A model generated the notes under the pieces. It had not been told where the DNA came from. It saw only the letters and a list, made by a program, of their open reading frames with translations, and ran no database searches. A program made the position numbers and the translations under genes. From contig JAPZTS010000017.1 in NCBI GenBank assembly GCA_027533185.1, forward strand, positions 1-64,000: DNA of 64,000 nucleotides, in the 5' to 3' direction. Positions 11,483 to 19,951 of the stretch are shown in pieces. Every line of letters begins with the position of its first letter. Positions within the stretch are counted from its first letter, which is position 1. This stretch comes from Leptospira sp. (GTDB lineage: Bacteria; Spirochaetota; Leptospiria; Leptospirales; Leptospiraceae).

Positions 11483-12041
11483 ACATTGCCCCGACTGCGA
11501 TTTTTTTGTGGAGGAGTGCCTCTTCGATTCCGTTTAACTTGGAACGAATGGAGGCATCGATTAAAAAGTCGTCTATATAGATCTTAAATCCGCCGATCAA
11601 ATGCGGATCTGTTTGTTCTGTGACGCGTAGTTCACGTCCGAATTTGTTAGCGATGGTTTTTGTTATCCTGTCAATTGTCTCTTGACCTAAATTGTCTTTA
11701 GAAATGACTCGGAGGGAACTTCGATTTTTGATCACATCCACACCCGATTTATAATCTTCTAATATATCTTTAAGGTAGAGAAATCGATTCTTACGAACTA
11801 CAAGTGCTATGAAGTTAGCGACAATTTCTGAGGCTTTCCCACGCACAGATTTGTCGGCTGTCTTTTCCTTTTCTGATGGGTCCACAAGTGGCGATAGAAA
11901 GTAATGGCGGATGGTATCATCAGAGAAAAAAACTTCTACAATTGAAGTAAGTTCTTCTTCCACAACATCCAATGAGTTGGATTCTTTTGCCAACTCAAGT
12001 AATGCCATTGCGTAAACCTTTGAAATTTGGTTCAGACTCAT
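11472..12041 (-). CDS. atpH: ATP synthase F1 subunit delta
   Basis: 189 residues, starting [21 protein letters not shown] as usual for the delta/OSCP family. The C-terminal half has [31 protein letters not shown], the conserved delta signature. The start overlaps the end of atpF by 4 bp and the stop overlaps atpA by 11 bp. Delta ties the peripheral stalk to the top of F1. Confidence 0.96.
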   Translation of the reverse strand: MSLNQISKVYAMALLELAKESNSLDVVEEELTSIVEVFFSDDTIRHYFLSPLVDPSEKEKTADKSVRGKASEIVANFIALVVRKNRFLYLKDILEDYKSGVDVIKNRSSLRVISKDNLGQETIDRITKTIANKFGRELRVTEQTDPHLIGGFKIYIDDFLIDASIRSKLNGIEEALLHKKIAVGAMYEN

Positions 12042-12562
12042 TTTATTTTTAGTTTATCTAGTTTTGCGATTTCTTTCTCAACAAAAGAAGTATAGTCCTC
12101 TTTTTTGAGCTGTTTTTCTAAGATCTCACTTGCGATGAGCACCGACATTTCCACAATCTGACCCTGCATTTCGGAAAGTGCTTTGCTCTTTGCGAGTTCG
12201 ATCTCCCTGAGGGCACCGTCTTTCATGTTTTTGAGGTCATTATTTGTTTCTTCTGTCAGCTTGTTTCGAAGAGCAATCGCATCACGTTTGCCTTCTTCCA
12301 CAATCCTGTGAGCTTCTTCTGTCGCCTGATGGAGCTTTTCCTTATATTCTGAAAAAGACTTTTCTGCATCTTTGCGAAGAGTTTCCGCTTTGCTGATATC
12401 TTCTTGAATCCCCGAAGCACGTTCCTCTAGGGCATGCAAGATTTTGTCCCATGCAAATTTTTTGAGAACTACAACTACAATTGTAAAAGTGATCAGGGTC
12501 CAGACAACCAGACCCGGATTGACTTTCAGCAAATTGAAGCCGGAAGCCGCGAGGAGTACCAA
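12038..12562 (-). CDS. atpF: ATP synthase Fo subunit b
   Basis: 174 residues: one N-terminal membrane helix (about 15-35), then a long charged coiled coil (about 45-150) of the peripheral stalk. The start codon appears to be TTG (MVLLAASGFNLLKVNPG), two bases after the atpE stop, with an upstream AAGGAC. A single b gene is present and no b' paralogue, so the stalk is presumably a homodimer. Confidence 0.95.
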   Translation of the reverse strand: MVLLAASGFNLLKVNPGLVVWTLITFTIVVVVLKKFAWDKILHALEERASGIQEDISKAETLRKDAEKSFSEYKEKLHQATEEAHRIVEEGKRDAIALRNKLTEETNNDLKNMKDGALREIELAKSKALSEMQGQIVEMSVLIASEILEKQLKKEDYTSFVEKEIAKLDKLKIK

Positions 12563-12564
12563 GA

Positions 12565-12849
12565 CTATTGTCCTTGTTCTACTTTAGTAGCACCAGCACC
12601 AATTGTTTTGTCAATTGAGCCATTGAGTTTTAGTGCAATAAGTAGTGCGATAACTACTGCGAAAAGAGCAGCACCTTCAATCATACCTGCAGCCACGTAA
12701 AGAACCAATTGGATCTTTCCTGCTGCTTCTGGTTGACGGCTAATGCTTTCAGCAACTGATCCACCAATTCTTCCAATACCGATTCCTGCACCTAATAGTG
12801 CTAGGCCTGCTGCGAGTCCTACTGCGATGTATCCTAAACCGAATTCCAT
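12565..12849 (-). CDS. atpE: ATP synthase Fo subunit c
   Basis: 94 residues: two membrane helices joined by the RQPEA polar loop (residues 38-42). The ion-carrying carboxylate is Glu58 in GMIEGAALF. The position equivalent to Gln32 of the Na+-type Ilyobacter protein is Ile25 and no Ser/Thr follows Glu58, so the ring looks proton-specific. A polar C-terminal tail of about 15 residues (from GSIDKTIG) extends past helix 2. The next gene upstream is atpB, 49 bp away; those bases include AGGAGTG just before the ATG. Confidence 0.97.
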   Translation of the reverse strand: MEFGLGYIAVGLAAGLALLGAGIGIGRIGGSVAESISRQPEAAGKIQLVLYVAAGMIEGAALFAVVIALLIALKLNGSIDKTIGAGATKVEQGQ

Positions 12850-12898
12850 TGTTTTCGTTTCACTCCTGTGTGTTTTATAATATAAATAAAACCAAAAT

Positions 12899-13954
12899 CT
12901 AATGTCTGTGCATCACTGTTCCTATAAAAACAGCAGTTAGCAAAGAGAAAATGAAAGCCTGTAAAAATGCCACAAGCAGTTCTAAAAAGTAGATAAGAAC
13001 AGAGCTAAGCACCGAAATCGGGGCAATAAAGTAACTCTCACTCATAAATATAAATCCAAGCAACGCAAGGATCATAACGTGTCCTGCAGTCATGTTTGCA
13101 AGTAACCTCATCGTAAGTGCAAACGATCTCGCAATATGCGTTACGATAAACTCAAGAACCCACATAAGAGGCCAAAGTAGGAGTGGAACCCCTTTTGGAA
13201 CTGCGTGTGCAACAAAGGAAATCCCTTGGTAGGAAAAAGCAGTTCCGTAGATGGTTAGAAGTGTTAAGGATGCCAAAGACAAAGTTACACCGATATCGCC
13301 AGTAGGAGTAATTCCAGACCAGATTTCACCAAAGGTGTGAAGAGCATGTGGTGTTTCAGAGACAACTCCCACGGCTACAAGCGCATCGGATGCTGCGACC
13401 GTCAGTTCGCCAACGGAAGGGATCAAACCAAACAGGTTGCAAAAAAGGATAAAGAAAAAGAGAGAAAAGATGTAGTGGTAGTAGGAATGACCGTGGTGGT
13501 CGAGCGAAGAATCCACAACGTTTTCTTTCAAATAGTTTACAAAAGCTTCCACGCAGGATGTGAATTTGCTATGAACCTTTTTTGGGTTTTTAGAAATCAA
13601 ATGAGCCGCGGGAATAAACACTAAGAACAAAAAGAAGACAACGATCCACATCATTGTGACTCTTTTTGTGATATGCATATCAAAACCACCTACGAAGTGG
13701 TATCTCTTTCCGTGATCGTCAAATATGTCATAGTTTTCTGGATCGAAGCCTGGTTGGCCTTCGAATACCTTGGTTCCACCAAAGTTGAGAGGAAAGATGG
13801 GGGCGTCGCCCAAGTGGTGTGCCATAACTTCACTGAAGTCAAAGCCCTCTGCATCGTGAGACTCGGAAGGGGATGTTGCAAAAACACTTGTGACTGTAAG
13901 GAAAAAAACTAATAAAAAAGAGAATATGACCCGATATTTAGACTTATTTTCCAC
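12899..13954 (-). CDS. atpB: ATP synthase Fo subunit a
   Basis: About 351 residues from a GTG at 13954; an ATG at 14002 would add 16 residues. I prefer the GTG because it yields a proper signal peptide (Lys/Arg-rich start, hydrophobic core, VFA cleavage) and overlaps the upstream stop by only 11 bp. The essential Arg lies in LTMRLLANMTAGH, residue 283 in this numbering and equivalent to E. coli aR210. The N-terminal periplasmic domain of about 80 residues, with several His, is longer than in E. coli; long a-subunits of this kind occur in Bacteroidetes and spirochaetes as I recall. Confidence 0.93.
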   Translation of the reverse strand: MENKSKYRVIFSFLLVFFLTVTSVFATSPSESHDAEGFDFSEVMAHHLGDAPIFPLNFGGTKVFEGQPGFDPENYDIFDDHGKRYHFVGGFDMHITKRVTMMWIVVFFLFLVFIPAAHLISKNPKKVHSKFTSCVEAFVNYLKENVVDSSLDHHGHSYYHYIFSLFFFILFCNLFGLIPSVGELTVAASDALVAVGVVSETPHALHTFGEIWSGITPTGDIGVTLSLASLTLLTIYGTAFSYQGISFVAHAVPKGVPLLLWPLMWVLEFIVTHIARSFALTMRLLANMTAGHVMILALLGFIFMSESYFIAPISVLSSVLIYFLELLVAFLQAFIFSLLTAVFIGTVMHRH

Positions 13955-14324
13955 TGAAATAGCTCGCAAATACCAAAAAAAGCAGGTGAAGGAAATAGGC
14001 AATTAAAAATCCTCCGACAGGCTCAAAAGGAAAGTCCAGGAACAAAATTGCAGCTAAGACCCCCAGATTCAGAAAAAACGATAAAAACACGGTAAAAAGT
14101 GGAAATCCAGACTCGGCGAGTGAGGATACTTTCCTTGCGAAAAATCGGAGTTCTAGAATCGCAATTTGAATCCCAAAGGACAAAAAGAACCCAATCCAAA
14201 ACAAAATCCGAAATCCATCCTCCACCAAATACTTGCTAATTGGAATTCCTAAAAGGAGTGAACCAAATAGATATGTGAAGTAGTGCAGTCGGAATCGAAG
14301 GATATTTAAGGTATTAAAATCCAC
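13944..14324 (-). CDS. AtpI-like four-helix membrane protein
   Basis: 126 residues with four predicted membrane helices (about 13-31, 40-58, 74-95 and 104-123) and few charges. It lies directly upstream of atpB and overlaps its start. Position, size and topology match ATP synthase protein I (AtpI), which helps assemble the c-ring or supports magnesium supply. Sequence conservation in this family is low, so the name rests mainly on context. Confidence 0.7.
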   Translation of the reverse strand: MDFNTLNILRFRLHYFTYLFGSLLLGIPISKYLVEDGFRILFWIGFFLSFGIQIAILELRFFARKVSSLAESGFPLFTVFLSFFLNLGVLAAILFLDFPFEPVGGFLIAYFLHLLFLVFASYFSGK

Positions 14325-14333
14325 AGATATTAT

Positions 14334-15494
14334 CTAAATAAGTTTGTACTTTGTATTTAGATAGAAAAAAACTTTCTGGATCTCTTCTTCAGAAATAAGG
14401 TTGTTAAAAAATAAAATTTCACTTAGCTCCATATCTAAATTTCCATTGGAAATAAAAAATAAACCAATGTCCGTACCACCGGAGAAATCGAATAAATTTA
14501 CGGGAGTTGTATCTTCTCCAACTAAAGTTCCATTCCTATACTCTCGGATAATCAGATTTGAATTTTGTATACTGCCTATCGAGAAAAAATTCCCCGTAAT
14601 TGCGGATTGATTGGAGATAGGATGACAAGCTTGGTTGTTTCTGCATTGGAGAAATACCCCCCCAGGATGAGTGAGAGAAAACTCTCTACCATTCTGGCCG
14701 TGTATGTTGAAGAGACTTGTTCCAAGCGCATCGGTACCTGTGATTTTTAAAACGGCGAAAAAACTTCCACTATTGACAACATACAAACCAACCGCTCCAG
14801 AATTTCGTATCAATCGAGTATCACTTGCATTGAAGAACGCAAGCGTTGGGAGACCATTCAATGTATTGGCTCGAAAAATAGGTTGTTGTGAAACTGTTGC
14901 CATCCCAATAGAATTTGAGAACCCGCTAATGTCATTCCAAGAAGAAACTCCATCTCCATCGTTTAACTGTAAGTTATCTGCAGAAAGCCATAGCCTTAGG
15001 CTACCTGAACCTAATAGTTTTGGAGCAACCAACTGAACATCATAAATCTTTGTTTGACCATCGGATCCTTCTAAAACATACTTCATAGGTGTTGCATACG
15101 AGTTGGAAGTAGCTCCACTTACTTGGACAACGTTGTTTACGGTTATCTTTACGGCATTGGTTGTGAAAACGGCAACGTAATCGCCCAAGGTCGTTATATT
15201 GTCCCCAGCTAAAACTATGCTATTATTTGAAATGAAACCTTTGAGCCCAAGGGATGGAATCGAATATTCCGATATAACCAGATTATTGGGAACAAGCCTT
15301 GTGCCACAGAAAGGTGAAGTATCGTTTGCTGCAATTTTAAGTGCTAAAGTTTCAAAATAACTACTATTAGTTGGATCACATGAATTATTTAGTTTTGTCA
15401 AATTACACTGATTTAATAGAAATAGTTCAATGAGAATTACCCAGGCAAGACATATACCCTTACAAACTTTTGAGGAATTAATTAGAAGTCTCAT
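14334..15494 (-). CDS. Lipoprotein with LamG-like (concanavalin-type) domain
   Basis: About 386 residues from the ATG at 15494, which is preceded by TGGAAG and opens with MRLLINSSK; 44 further upstream codons are open but unlikely. The signal peptide ends in LLNQC, a spirochaete-style lipobox with Cys as the first mature residue. A beta-sandwich region at about 55-155 (LVISEYSIPSLGLKG, TNAVKITVNN) precedes a LamG-like domain with LRLWLSADNLQLNDGDGVSSWNDISG and LFFNNLISEEEIQKV. It is probably surface- or outer-membrane-attached. It lies 9 bp before the AtpI-like gene but has no obvious link to ATP synthesis; with ohrR and gpx it separates atpZ from the atp operon. Confidence 0.72.
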   Translation of the reverse strand: MRLLINSSKVCKGICLAWVILIELFLLNQCNLTKLNNSCDPTNSSYFETLALKIAANDTSPFCGTRLVPNNLVISEYSIPSLGLKGFISNNSIVLAGDNITTLGDYVAVFTTNAVKITVNNVVQVSGATSNSYATPMKYVLEGSDGQTKIYDVQLVAPKLLGSGSLRLWLSADNLQLNDGDGVSSWNDISGFSNSIGMATVSQQPIFRANTLNGLPTLAFFNASDTRLIRNSGAVGLYVVNSGSFFAVLKITGTDALGTSLFNIHGQNGREFSLTHPGGVFLQCRNNQACHPISNQSAITGNFFSIGSIQNSNLIIREYRNGTLVGEDTTPVNLFDFSGGTDIGLFFISNGNLDMELSEILFFNNLISEEEIQKVFFYLNTKYKLI

Positions 15495-15606
15495 TGAAAA
15501 TTTTACTTCCACAGGATTTCCAATTACCAGTATTGAGAATCGGGCCAGAGTCTGAAAAGAATTTAAATCTAAATATCCAATAAATAAAACTTTTTTAGCG
15601 CATTCC

Positions 15607-16041
15607 CTAAGTTGCCAGTCGGTCAAGGGATCTTTTTAAGGGAAACAACTCAGATTTCGAAATCCCCGAGAGACAAAAGATAGTTTCCGGAATTGATTTT
15701 GCCTTTTCCTTCAGATCCTTTCCTTGTTTGGTGAGAGTAATCTCTACCACCCTTTCGTCATCTGCATTTCGCATTCGCATAACAAGACTCATCTTTTCCA
15801 TTCTTTTTAACATGGGAGTTAAAGTACCTGAGTCCAGCTGCAACCTGGACCCAAGTTCCGAAACAGAAACTATCTTGTGCTCCCAGAGAACCAACATGGC
15901 CAAATACTGAGGATAGGTCAGACCAATTTTTTTGAGAAGTGGCCTGTACAATTTCATCAGACGTAAAGTAGATGAATAGAGCGAAAAACAAATTTGGTTT
16001 TCCAACCGAAGTTGTTCTAATACGTTAATTTTTGCCTTCAA
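15607..16041 (-). CDS. OhrR-type MarR family regulator
   Basis: 144 residues with the MarR winged helix: LTYPQYLAMLVLWEH (about 39-53), LGSRLQLDSGTLTPMLKRME as recognition region, and the wing MRNADDERVVEITLT. Cys18 in LENQICFSLY is at the position of the peroxide-sensing Cys of OhrR. It overlaps the end of the glutathione peroxidase gene by 17 bp, so regulator and enzyme are translated together. The simplest reading is a repressor relieved by organic peroxide that controls this operon. Confidence 0.85.
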   Translation of the reverse strand: MKAKINVLEQLRLENQICFSLYSSTLRLMKLYRPLLKKIGLTYPQYLAMLVLWEHKIVSVSELGSRLQLDSGTLTPMLKRMEKMSLVMRMRNADDERVVEITLTKQGKDLKEKAKSIPETIFCLSGISKSELFPLKRSLDRLAT

Positions 16042-16516
16042 GTAATTTCTGAATATCCTTTTGTATGGCTTCTGGTTTCGTTACGGGCGCATATCTTTTT
16101 ACAACATTTCCGTTAGTATCGATTAGAAATTTTGTAAAGTTCCATTTGATATCTTTCAAACCCAAAAGGCCAGGTGCTTTTTTCTTTAAGTGCTGGTAAA
16201 GAGGGTCCGCATTGGGTCCATTCACTTCAATCTTTGAAAAGATAGGGAAGGTGGTAAGGAAAGTTCTTTCGCAAAAAGTTTTGATTTCTGCATCCGATCC
16301 TGGCTCTTGTTCTCCAAACTGGTTGCAAGGGAAAGCCAATACTTCAAAACCTTTGTCTTTGAATTTATCGTACGTTTCTTGAAGACCTTTGTACTGCGGA
16401 GTAAACCCACACTGACTTGCGGTATTGACAACAAGGAGAACCTTATCCTTAAATTTTTCCAGAGGCACTTCTTCGGGTCCCCTTTTGACTTTTAGTTGGT
16501 AGAATTCGTCTGACAT
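16025..16516 (-). CDS. Glutathione peroxidase-family thiol peroxidase
   Basis: 163 residues, usual for bacterial GPx. Catalytic Cys36 lies in NTASQCGFT, with FPCNQFG-QEPG (about 62-73) and Trp125-Asn126 in KWNFTKF completing the active site. The residue is Cys, not selenocysteine, and such enzymes usually take electrons from thioredoxin. It has no signal peptide. It is the first gene of a two-gene unit with the OhrR-type regulator. The start ATG at 16516 has GAGGAAT just upstream. Confidence 0.92.
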   Translation of the reverse strand: MSDEFYQLKVKRGPEEVPLEKFKDKVLLVVNTASQCGFTPQYKGLQETYDKFKDKGFEVLAFPCNQFGEQEPGSDAEIKTFCERTFLTTFPIFSKIEVNGPNADPLYQHLKKKAPGLLGLKDIKWNFTKFLIDTNGNVVKRYAPVTKPEAIQKDIQKLLEGKN

Positions 16517-16879
16517 GTATTCCTCACAAAGAGATTCTTGAATTTATATTGTGCACAATTTAATTTTATGCAATCTATTTTTTAAAAAAATGAAAAGTTT
16601 CATGCGACATTCAAAAGATTTTTTAACTCCAATGGGAAGGTTTCCTCGGACGAAATCCTCTGTTTGGCCTGTGAATCCTTTTTTGCCTTCGGAAAAAATC
16701 AGCGGCATCTCCAAGTTTCGTCAGTTAGTCTTCGTAAGAAGTAGCTGATTTTGTAAGAGGAATGACGGACTCTAAAAACTCTATTTGTTTCTTATTGTTA
16801 TTTGGTTTCGATTTCAATCAACGCAATGGCAATTGGAGATATTTGATATGATGGGAGCCGAAATCTTCCATGAAACCCC
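16517..16879. other. Intergenic region between atpZ and gpx
   Basis: 363 bp with no convincing gene. It holds the gpx ribosome binding site and candidate operator at its left end. The rest is A/T-rich and has no clear hairpin-plus-T terminator for atpZ. A short plus-strand open frame here (16551-16748) lacks a ribosome binding site and recognisable content. Confidence 0.6.
16548..16559. promoter_or_regulatory. Candidate OhrR/MarR operator upstream of gpx
   Basis: A perfect 12-bp palindrome, ATTGTGCACAAT, lies 32-43 bp upstream of the peroxidase start. It overlaps an A/T-rich stretch (ATATAAAT on the minus strand) that could be the -10 region. Its size and position fit a MarR-family operator; assignment to the adjacent regulator is inferred. 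Confidence 0.5.
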
Positions 16880-17122
16880 TCACTCATTTTCTTTGGCTTT
16901 TTTAATCAAACTGTAAAATGAAAAACCAAACCCAAAAAAAAAACCAACAAGGAGCCAAAGAGGACTACTCTTTAAGTATTCATCCAAATAGTATCCACCA
17001 ACTACAAAAAGCAGGATTGAAGAAACAAATTCAAAACCAAGTCCCGCCATTGCCATTGGAGATGGTTCCCTTTTCTTATTCTCGGTTTCTGAATTCTGAT
17101 TTGTTTTTTTTTCACCTTCCAT
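16880..17122 (-). CDS. atpZ: AtpZ/AtpI-family small membrane protein
   Basis: 80 residues: a charged hydrophilic N-terminus (about 25 residues), then two membrane helices (about 28-45 and 54-72) with GGYYLDEYL between them and GFFFGFGFSFYSLIKKAKE at the end. This matches the AtpZ family, which usually heads atp operons and may form a cation channel with AtpI. Here it is about 2.5 kb from the AtpI-like gene, separated by three unrelated genes, and 12 bp downstream of a membrane glycosyltransferase-like gene. Confidence 0.78.
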   Translation of the reverse strand: MEGEKKTNQNSETENKKREPSPMAMAGLGFEFVSSILLFVVGGYYLDEYLKSSPLWLLVGFFFGFGFSFYSLIKKAKENE

Positions 17123-17133
17123 AATTTTGTATC

Positions 17134-18798
17134 CTATTTTAAAGAAAACTGCTGGAGTCGATATCCATATTTGGAATCGTCTTTCGTGAGTTTGTATTCC
17201 ACTTCAGGGAAATCATATTTGTTATTAATTTTCTCATCATACATCTTGCGACTAAAGTTCCTATCGTACGGTTTTTCGCCGTCATACCAAATCAAATGGA
17301 AGCCAGATATTTTTTCTTTCGCAAGAAGGCTTTGGATTTTTTTTGCATCACTCTCAGCCAATACCAAAAAATGAAATTGGGTAAGATAAGAAGTAGAAAT
17401 CAAAATTCCATCAAAAAGATTTTTATGAAGGACGGGCAGATTTCCTCCTACCTCCCAACGTTTCAAAAGTTCAACCTGAGCATTTCGTACGGTATCTAGA
17501 AGAGGAAAGAATTTTTTTAGAATTCGGATTTGAAGAAACGTCTGTAAGATTAAAAAGAATACTAAAACAGAAAGAAGGAGTTTGTTCTTCCATAGCAATG
17601 GCTCTTTAGATTCCACAAAAGCTAGTAACTGTCCTATAGTTACTATAAACATATAAAAACTCAAATCAGTAAATCGTAGCCCCGCAAACAATCCTCCTGG
17701 ATTGTAAGGCGATAGGATTGAAATTGTAAGGAGTGAAATCATGCCTGAAATAGGCAAAATCAAAAGATGGGCATTTTCCTTAAGATGTTTTCGAGAAAGG
17801 AAAAGCAAAGTAATGATTATGATGAGAAGCACGGACGCAGAACGAATCCATCCTACTTTATGCTGATTGCCCAAGAAAAAATCTTTTACCAAAAACAATC
17901 TATCTACAACTGTTTTTTCACCCATATCCGCTAGACTTAGTCTCCCTCTAACACCAAATATATGGCCAAATTCGATAAAATTCCAGATTGCAAAGAAGGT
18001 AAGTCCAGCTAGTAAACCAAATACAAGTCCCCGATTTTTTCGAAACAGTATCAAAACATTTTGTTTTGATAAAACAAGTGATATGGCGACATAGAAAAAC
18101 AAATAGATAAAGAGTTCTGAGCGGAGAAAGGGAGCGAGAGAAACAAAAAAACCAGCCAAAAAAGATAAAATTCTATACTGAGGGCTAACAGGCGTATTTG
18201 CTTCATCCTTTGATACCAAAGAATTTTGTTCTTGCGTAAGCAAAAGAAAAAGGAGTAGGAATAAAAAAACGCCAACCGTCGTCTCTGAGTATTCATACCC
18301 GGAATATATGGGATAACCAGAGAGAGAAAGAAAGACTAAGAAGCTCAAAAATATGGGGTTTTGTAACCGAGTCAAATATTTCAGATGAATAAGAATGAGA
18401 AGGCTCGCAAACACATAGAATAGAAAGGAAAACCAATTCAGGCCATGAAGACCTAGATACCTGTATACGGGCAATGTGAGGTAGGAAAAATAAGAAGGGT
18501 ATTGGAAGTAGCAGTCTTCTTTAAGACTACCACCATTTCCGGAAATGGCCCAAGGATAATCAAAAGGAAAAAACTGAAAATCTGGATCAATCTCCCTTCC
18601 TGGATACAGACACTTGTGGTTCCAAAGACCATACTGACTATAGTTAGCGGTTTGATAGAGTTTAATTTGAGCATCGGATTGGATGAATGGATAATCCTTT
18701 TCATCTAACTGGATTCGCTTGTACGATAAAAACAGAGCACAAAGAGAGAAAAATATATAAGGTAATTTTTGTTTAAGAATATTCCCAATCTGGCCCAT
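17134..18798 (-). CDS. Multi-pass membrane protein, glycosyltransferase-like
   Basis: 554 residues with roughly 10-12 membrane segments. The first exported loop after TM1 carries acidic residues and Trp/Tyr-rich text (QSDAQIKLYQTANY, FDYPWAISGNGG), as in GT-C glycosyltransferases where the catalytic Asp lies in that loop. The C-terminal 100 residues are soluble and presumably periplasmic. It resembles a Leptospira family I recall as putative glycosyltransferases. It lies 4 bp downstream of lepB and 11 bp upstream of atpZ. The acceptor glycan is unknown. Confidence 0.65.
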   Translation of the reverse strand: MGQIGNILKQKLPYIFFSLCALFLSYKRIQLDEKDYPFIQSDAQIKLYQTANYSQYGLWNHKCLYPGREIDPDFQFFPFDYPWAISGNGGSLKEDCYFQYPSYFSYLTLPVYRYLGLHGLNWFSFLFYVFASLLILIHLKYLTRLQNPIFLSFLVFLSLSGYPIYSGYEYSETTVGVFLFLLLFLLLTQEQNSLVSKDEANTPVSPQYRILSFLAGFFVSLAPFLRSELFIYLFFYVAISLVLSKQNVLILFRKNRGLVFGLLAGLTFFAIWNFIEFGHIFGVRGRLSLADMGEKTVVDRLFLVKDFFLGNQHKVGWIRSASVLLIIIITLLFLSRKHLKENAHLLILPISGMISLLTISILSPYNPGGLFAGLRFTDLSFYMFIVTIGQLLAFVESKEPLLWKNKLLLSVLVFFLILQTFLQIRILKKFFPLLDTVRNAQVELLKRWEVGGNLPVLHKNLFDGILISTSYLTQFHFLVLAESDAKKIQSLLAKEKISGFHLIWYDGEKPYDRNFSRKMYDEKINNKYDFPEVEYKLTKDDSKYGYRLQQFSLK

Positions 18799-18802
18799 AT
18801 TA

Positions 18803-19840
18803 CTATTTTAAAATCCGACCGATTCGATCAAATCGAACGCTAAGTCGCCAAAGTCTATATTTTAAAGTCCTCTCGATCCACCCAAATCTTGATTCTTCGT
18901 CTCTATACCGAAAGTTATGCGAAGAAAAAACCTCGCTTGCATGACATCTGGATTCTAATTCCGCACCCTCGTATCTCTCTGCATATTCGGGACCTTTGGT
19001 AGCTAATTCTAATCCATCTTTGTATTCGCATGTGAAGTCTTTCCAGTCGATAGAAAAATAAATGATGAGTGCCTTACCCAATATATCTTCTCGTTTTACA
19101 AAACCCCAGGCCCTAGAGTCATGTGAGTCGTCGCGATTGTCTCCCATAACCATATATTGACCTTGAGGAATCTCACACCCTTTTGCAAAATCACAATATT
19201 CGAATATATGTGCTCTTCTATCGTCTTCGTAACCTTCAATGATGTAGTGTTCGAAGCCTGGTTTTTTTTCCACATAGAGGGCTCTTTGTGTTGCATCTAG
19301 ATTGTCCAAATCGGAAAGTTCTTTCCCTATCGGAATTTCTCTTGGTTCATAGGAAACAAATTCATTTGATCCGCTTTCTTTGTATTCAAAAAATGCAAAA
19401 TGCACGCGACCACGATCTTTTGTATCCAGATACTTTCGAGTGATTCGAACTGTATCACCTGGAATTCCAACAACTCGTTTTACAAACCTTTTGGCAAAGA
19501 TACCGGTTCTAGATTCTTCTTGGGCTAAAGCTGCTGAGGGTGGGATAAAGGTTACAATATCTCCCCGTTTAGGATCGTCGATACGAATCAGTTCTTTTTC
19601 GGTGAATGGCATCCGAAATGAATACCTCATTTTATTGACAAACAGGAAATCACCTATCTTCAGAGTAGGGATCATGGAACCCGAAGGTATATTATTTGCA
19701 TCTAATATAGAAGACTTAAAAGCAAAAACTAATATTACGATGATTCCAAAAGAAAGACCTGATGCGGTTTGATTTTCTTTTTCTTTGGGTTTTTCTTCTT
19801 TCGAAGATTTAGTTTTAAATATGGAGGAGAACATTCCCAT
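18803..19840 (-). CDS. lepB: Signal peptidase I
   Basis: 345 residues. A membrane anchor at about 30-47 follows a Lys/Glu-rich cytoplasmic start. Catalytic Ser55 lies in NIPSGSMIPTL and catalytic Lys121 in FVKRVVGIPGD; the conserved GDNRDDSHDSRAWGFV box follows near residue 225. The domain between Lys121 and that box, and the C-terminal tail of about 80 residues, are larger than in Bacillus SipS. It cleaves Sec signal peptides outside the inner membrane. It is first in a run with the membrane glycosyltransferase-like gene and atpZ, and is divergent from the aldolase-family gene. Confidence 0.95.
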   Translation of the reverse strand: MGMFSSIFKTKSSKEEKPKEKENQTASGLSFGIIVILVFAFKSSILDANNIPSGSMIPTLKIGDFLFVNKMRYSFRMPFTEKELIRIDDPKRGDIVTFIPPSAALAQEESRTGIFAKRFVKRVVGIPGDTVRITRKYLDTKDRGRVHFAFFEYKESGSNEFVSYEPREIPIGKELSDLDNLDATQRALYVEKKPGFEHYIIEGYEDDRRAHIFEYCDFAKGCEIPQGQYMVMGDNRDDSHDSRAWGFVKREDILGKALIIYFSIDWKDFTCEYKDGLELATKGPEYAERYEGAELESRCHASEVFSSHNFRYRDEESRFGWIERTLKYRLWRLSVRFDRIGRILK

Positions 19841-19951
19841 AGGTTGAAGCTAAGGAATTGGAATTTTCTGTCAAGAAAGGGTAAAAAAAAGAAAAGAAAA
19901 GACTTGTACTTATTTCGAATTCGACGATACCTTACTTGGAGAAACGATCTT

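Noticed and set aside
16551..16748. 65-codon plus-strand open frame between gpx and atpZ
   Set aside because: No ribosome binding site and no recognisable content; it overlaps the gpx promoter region.
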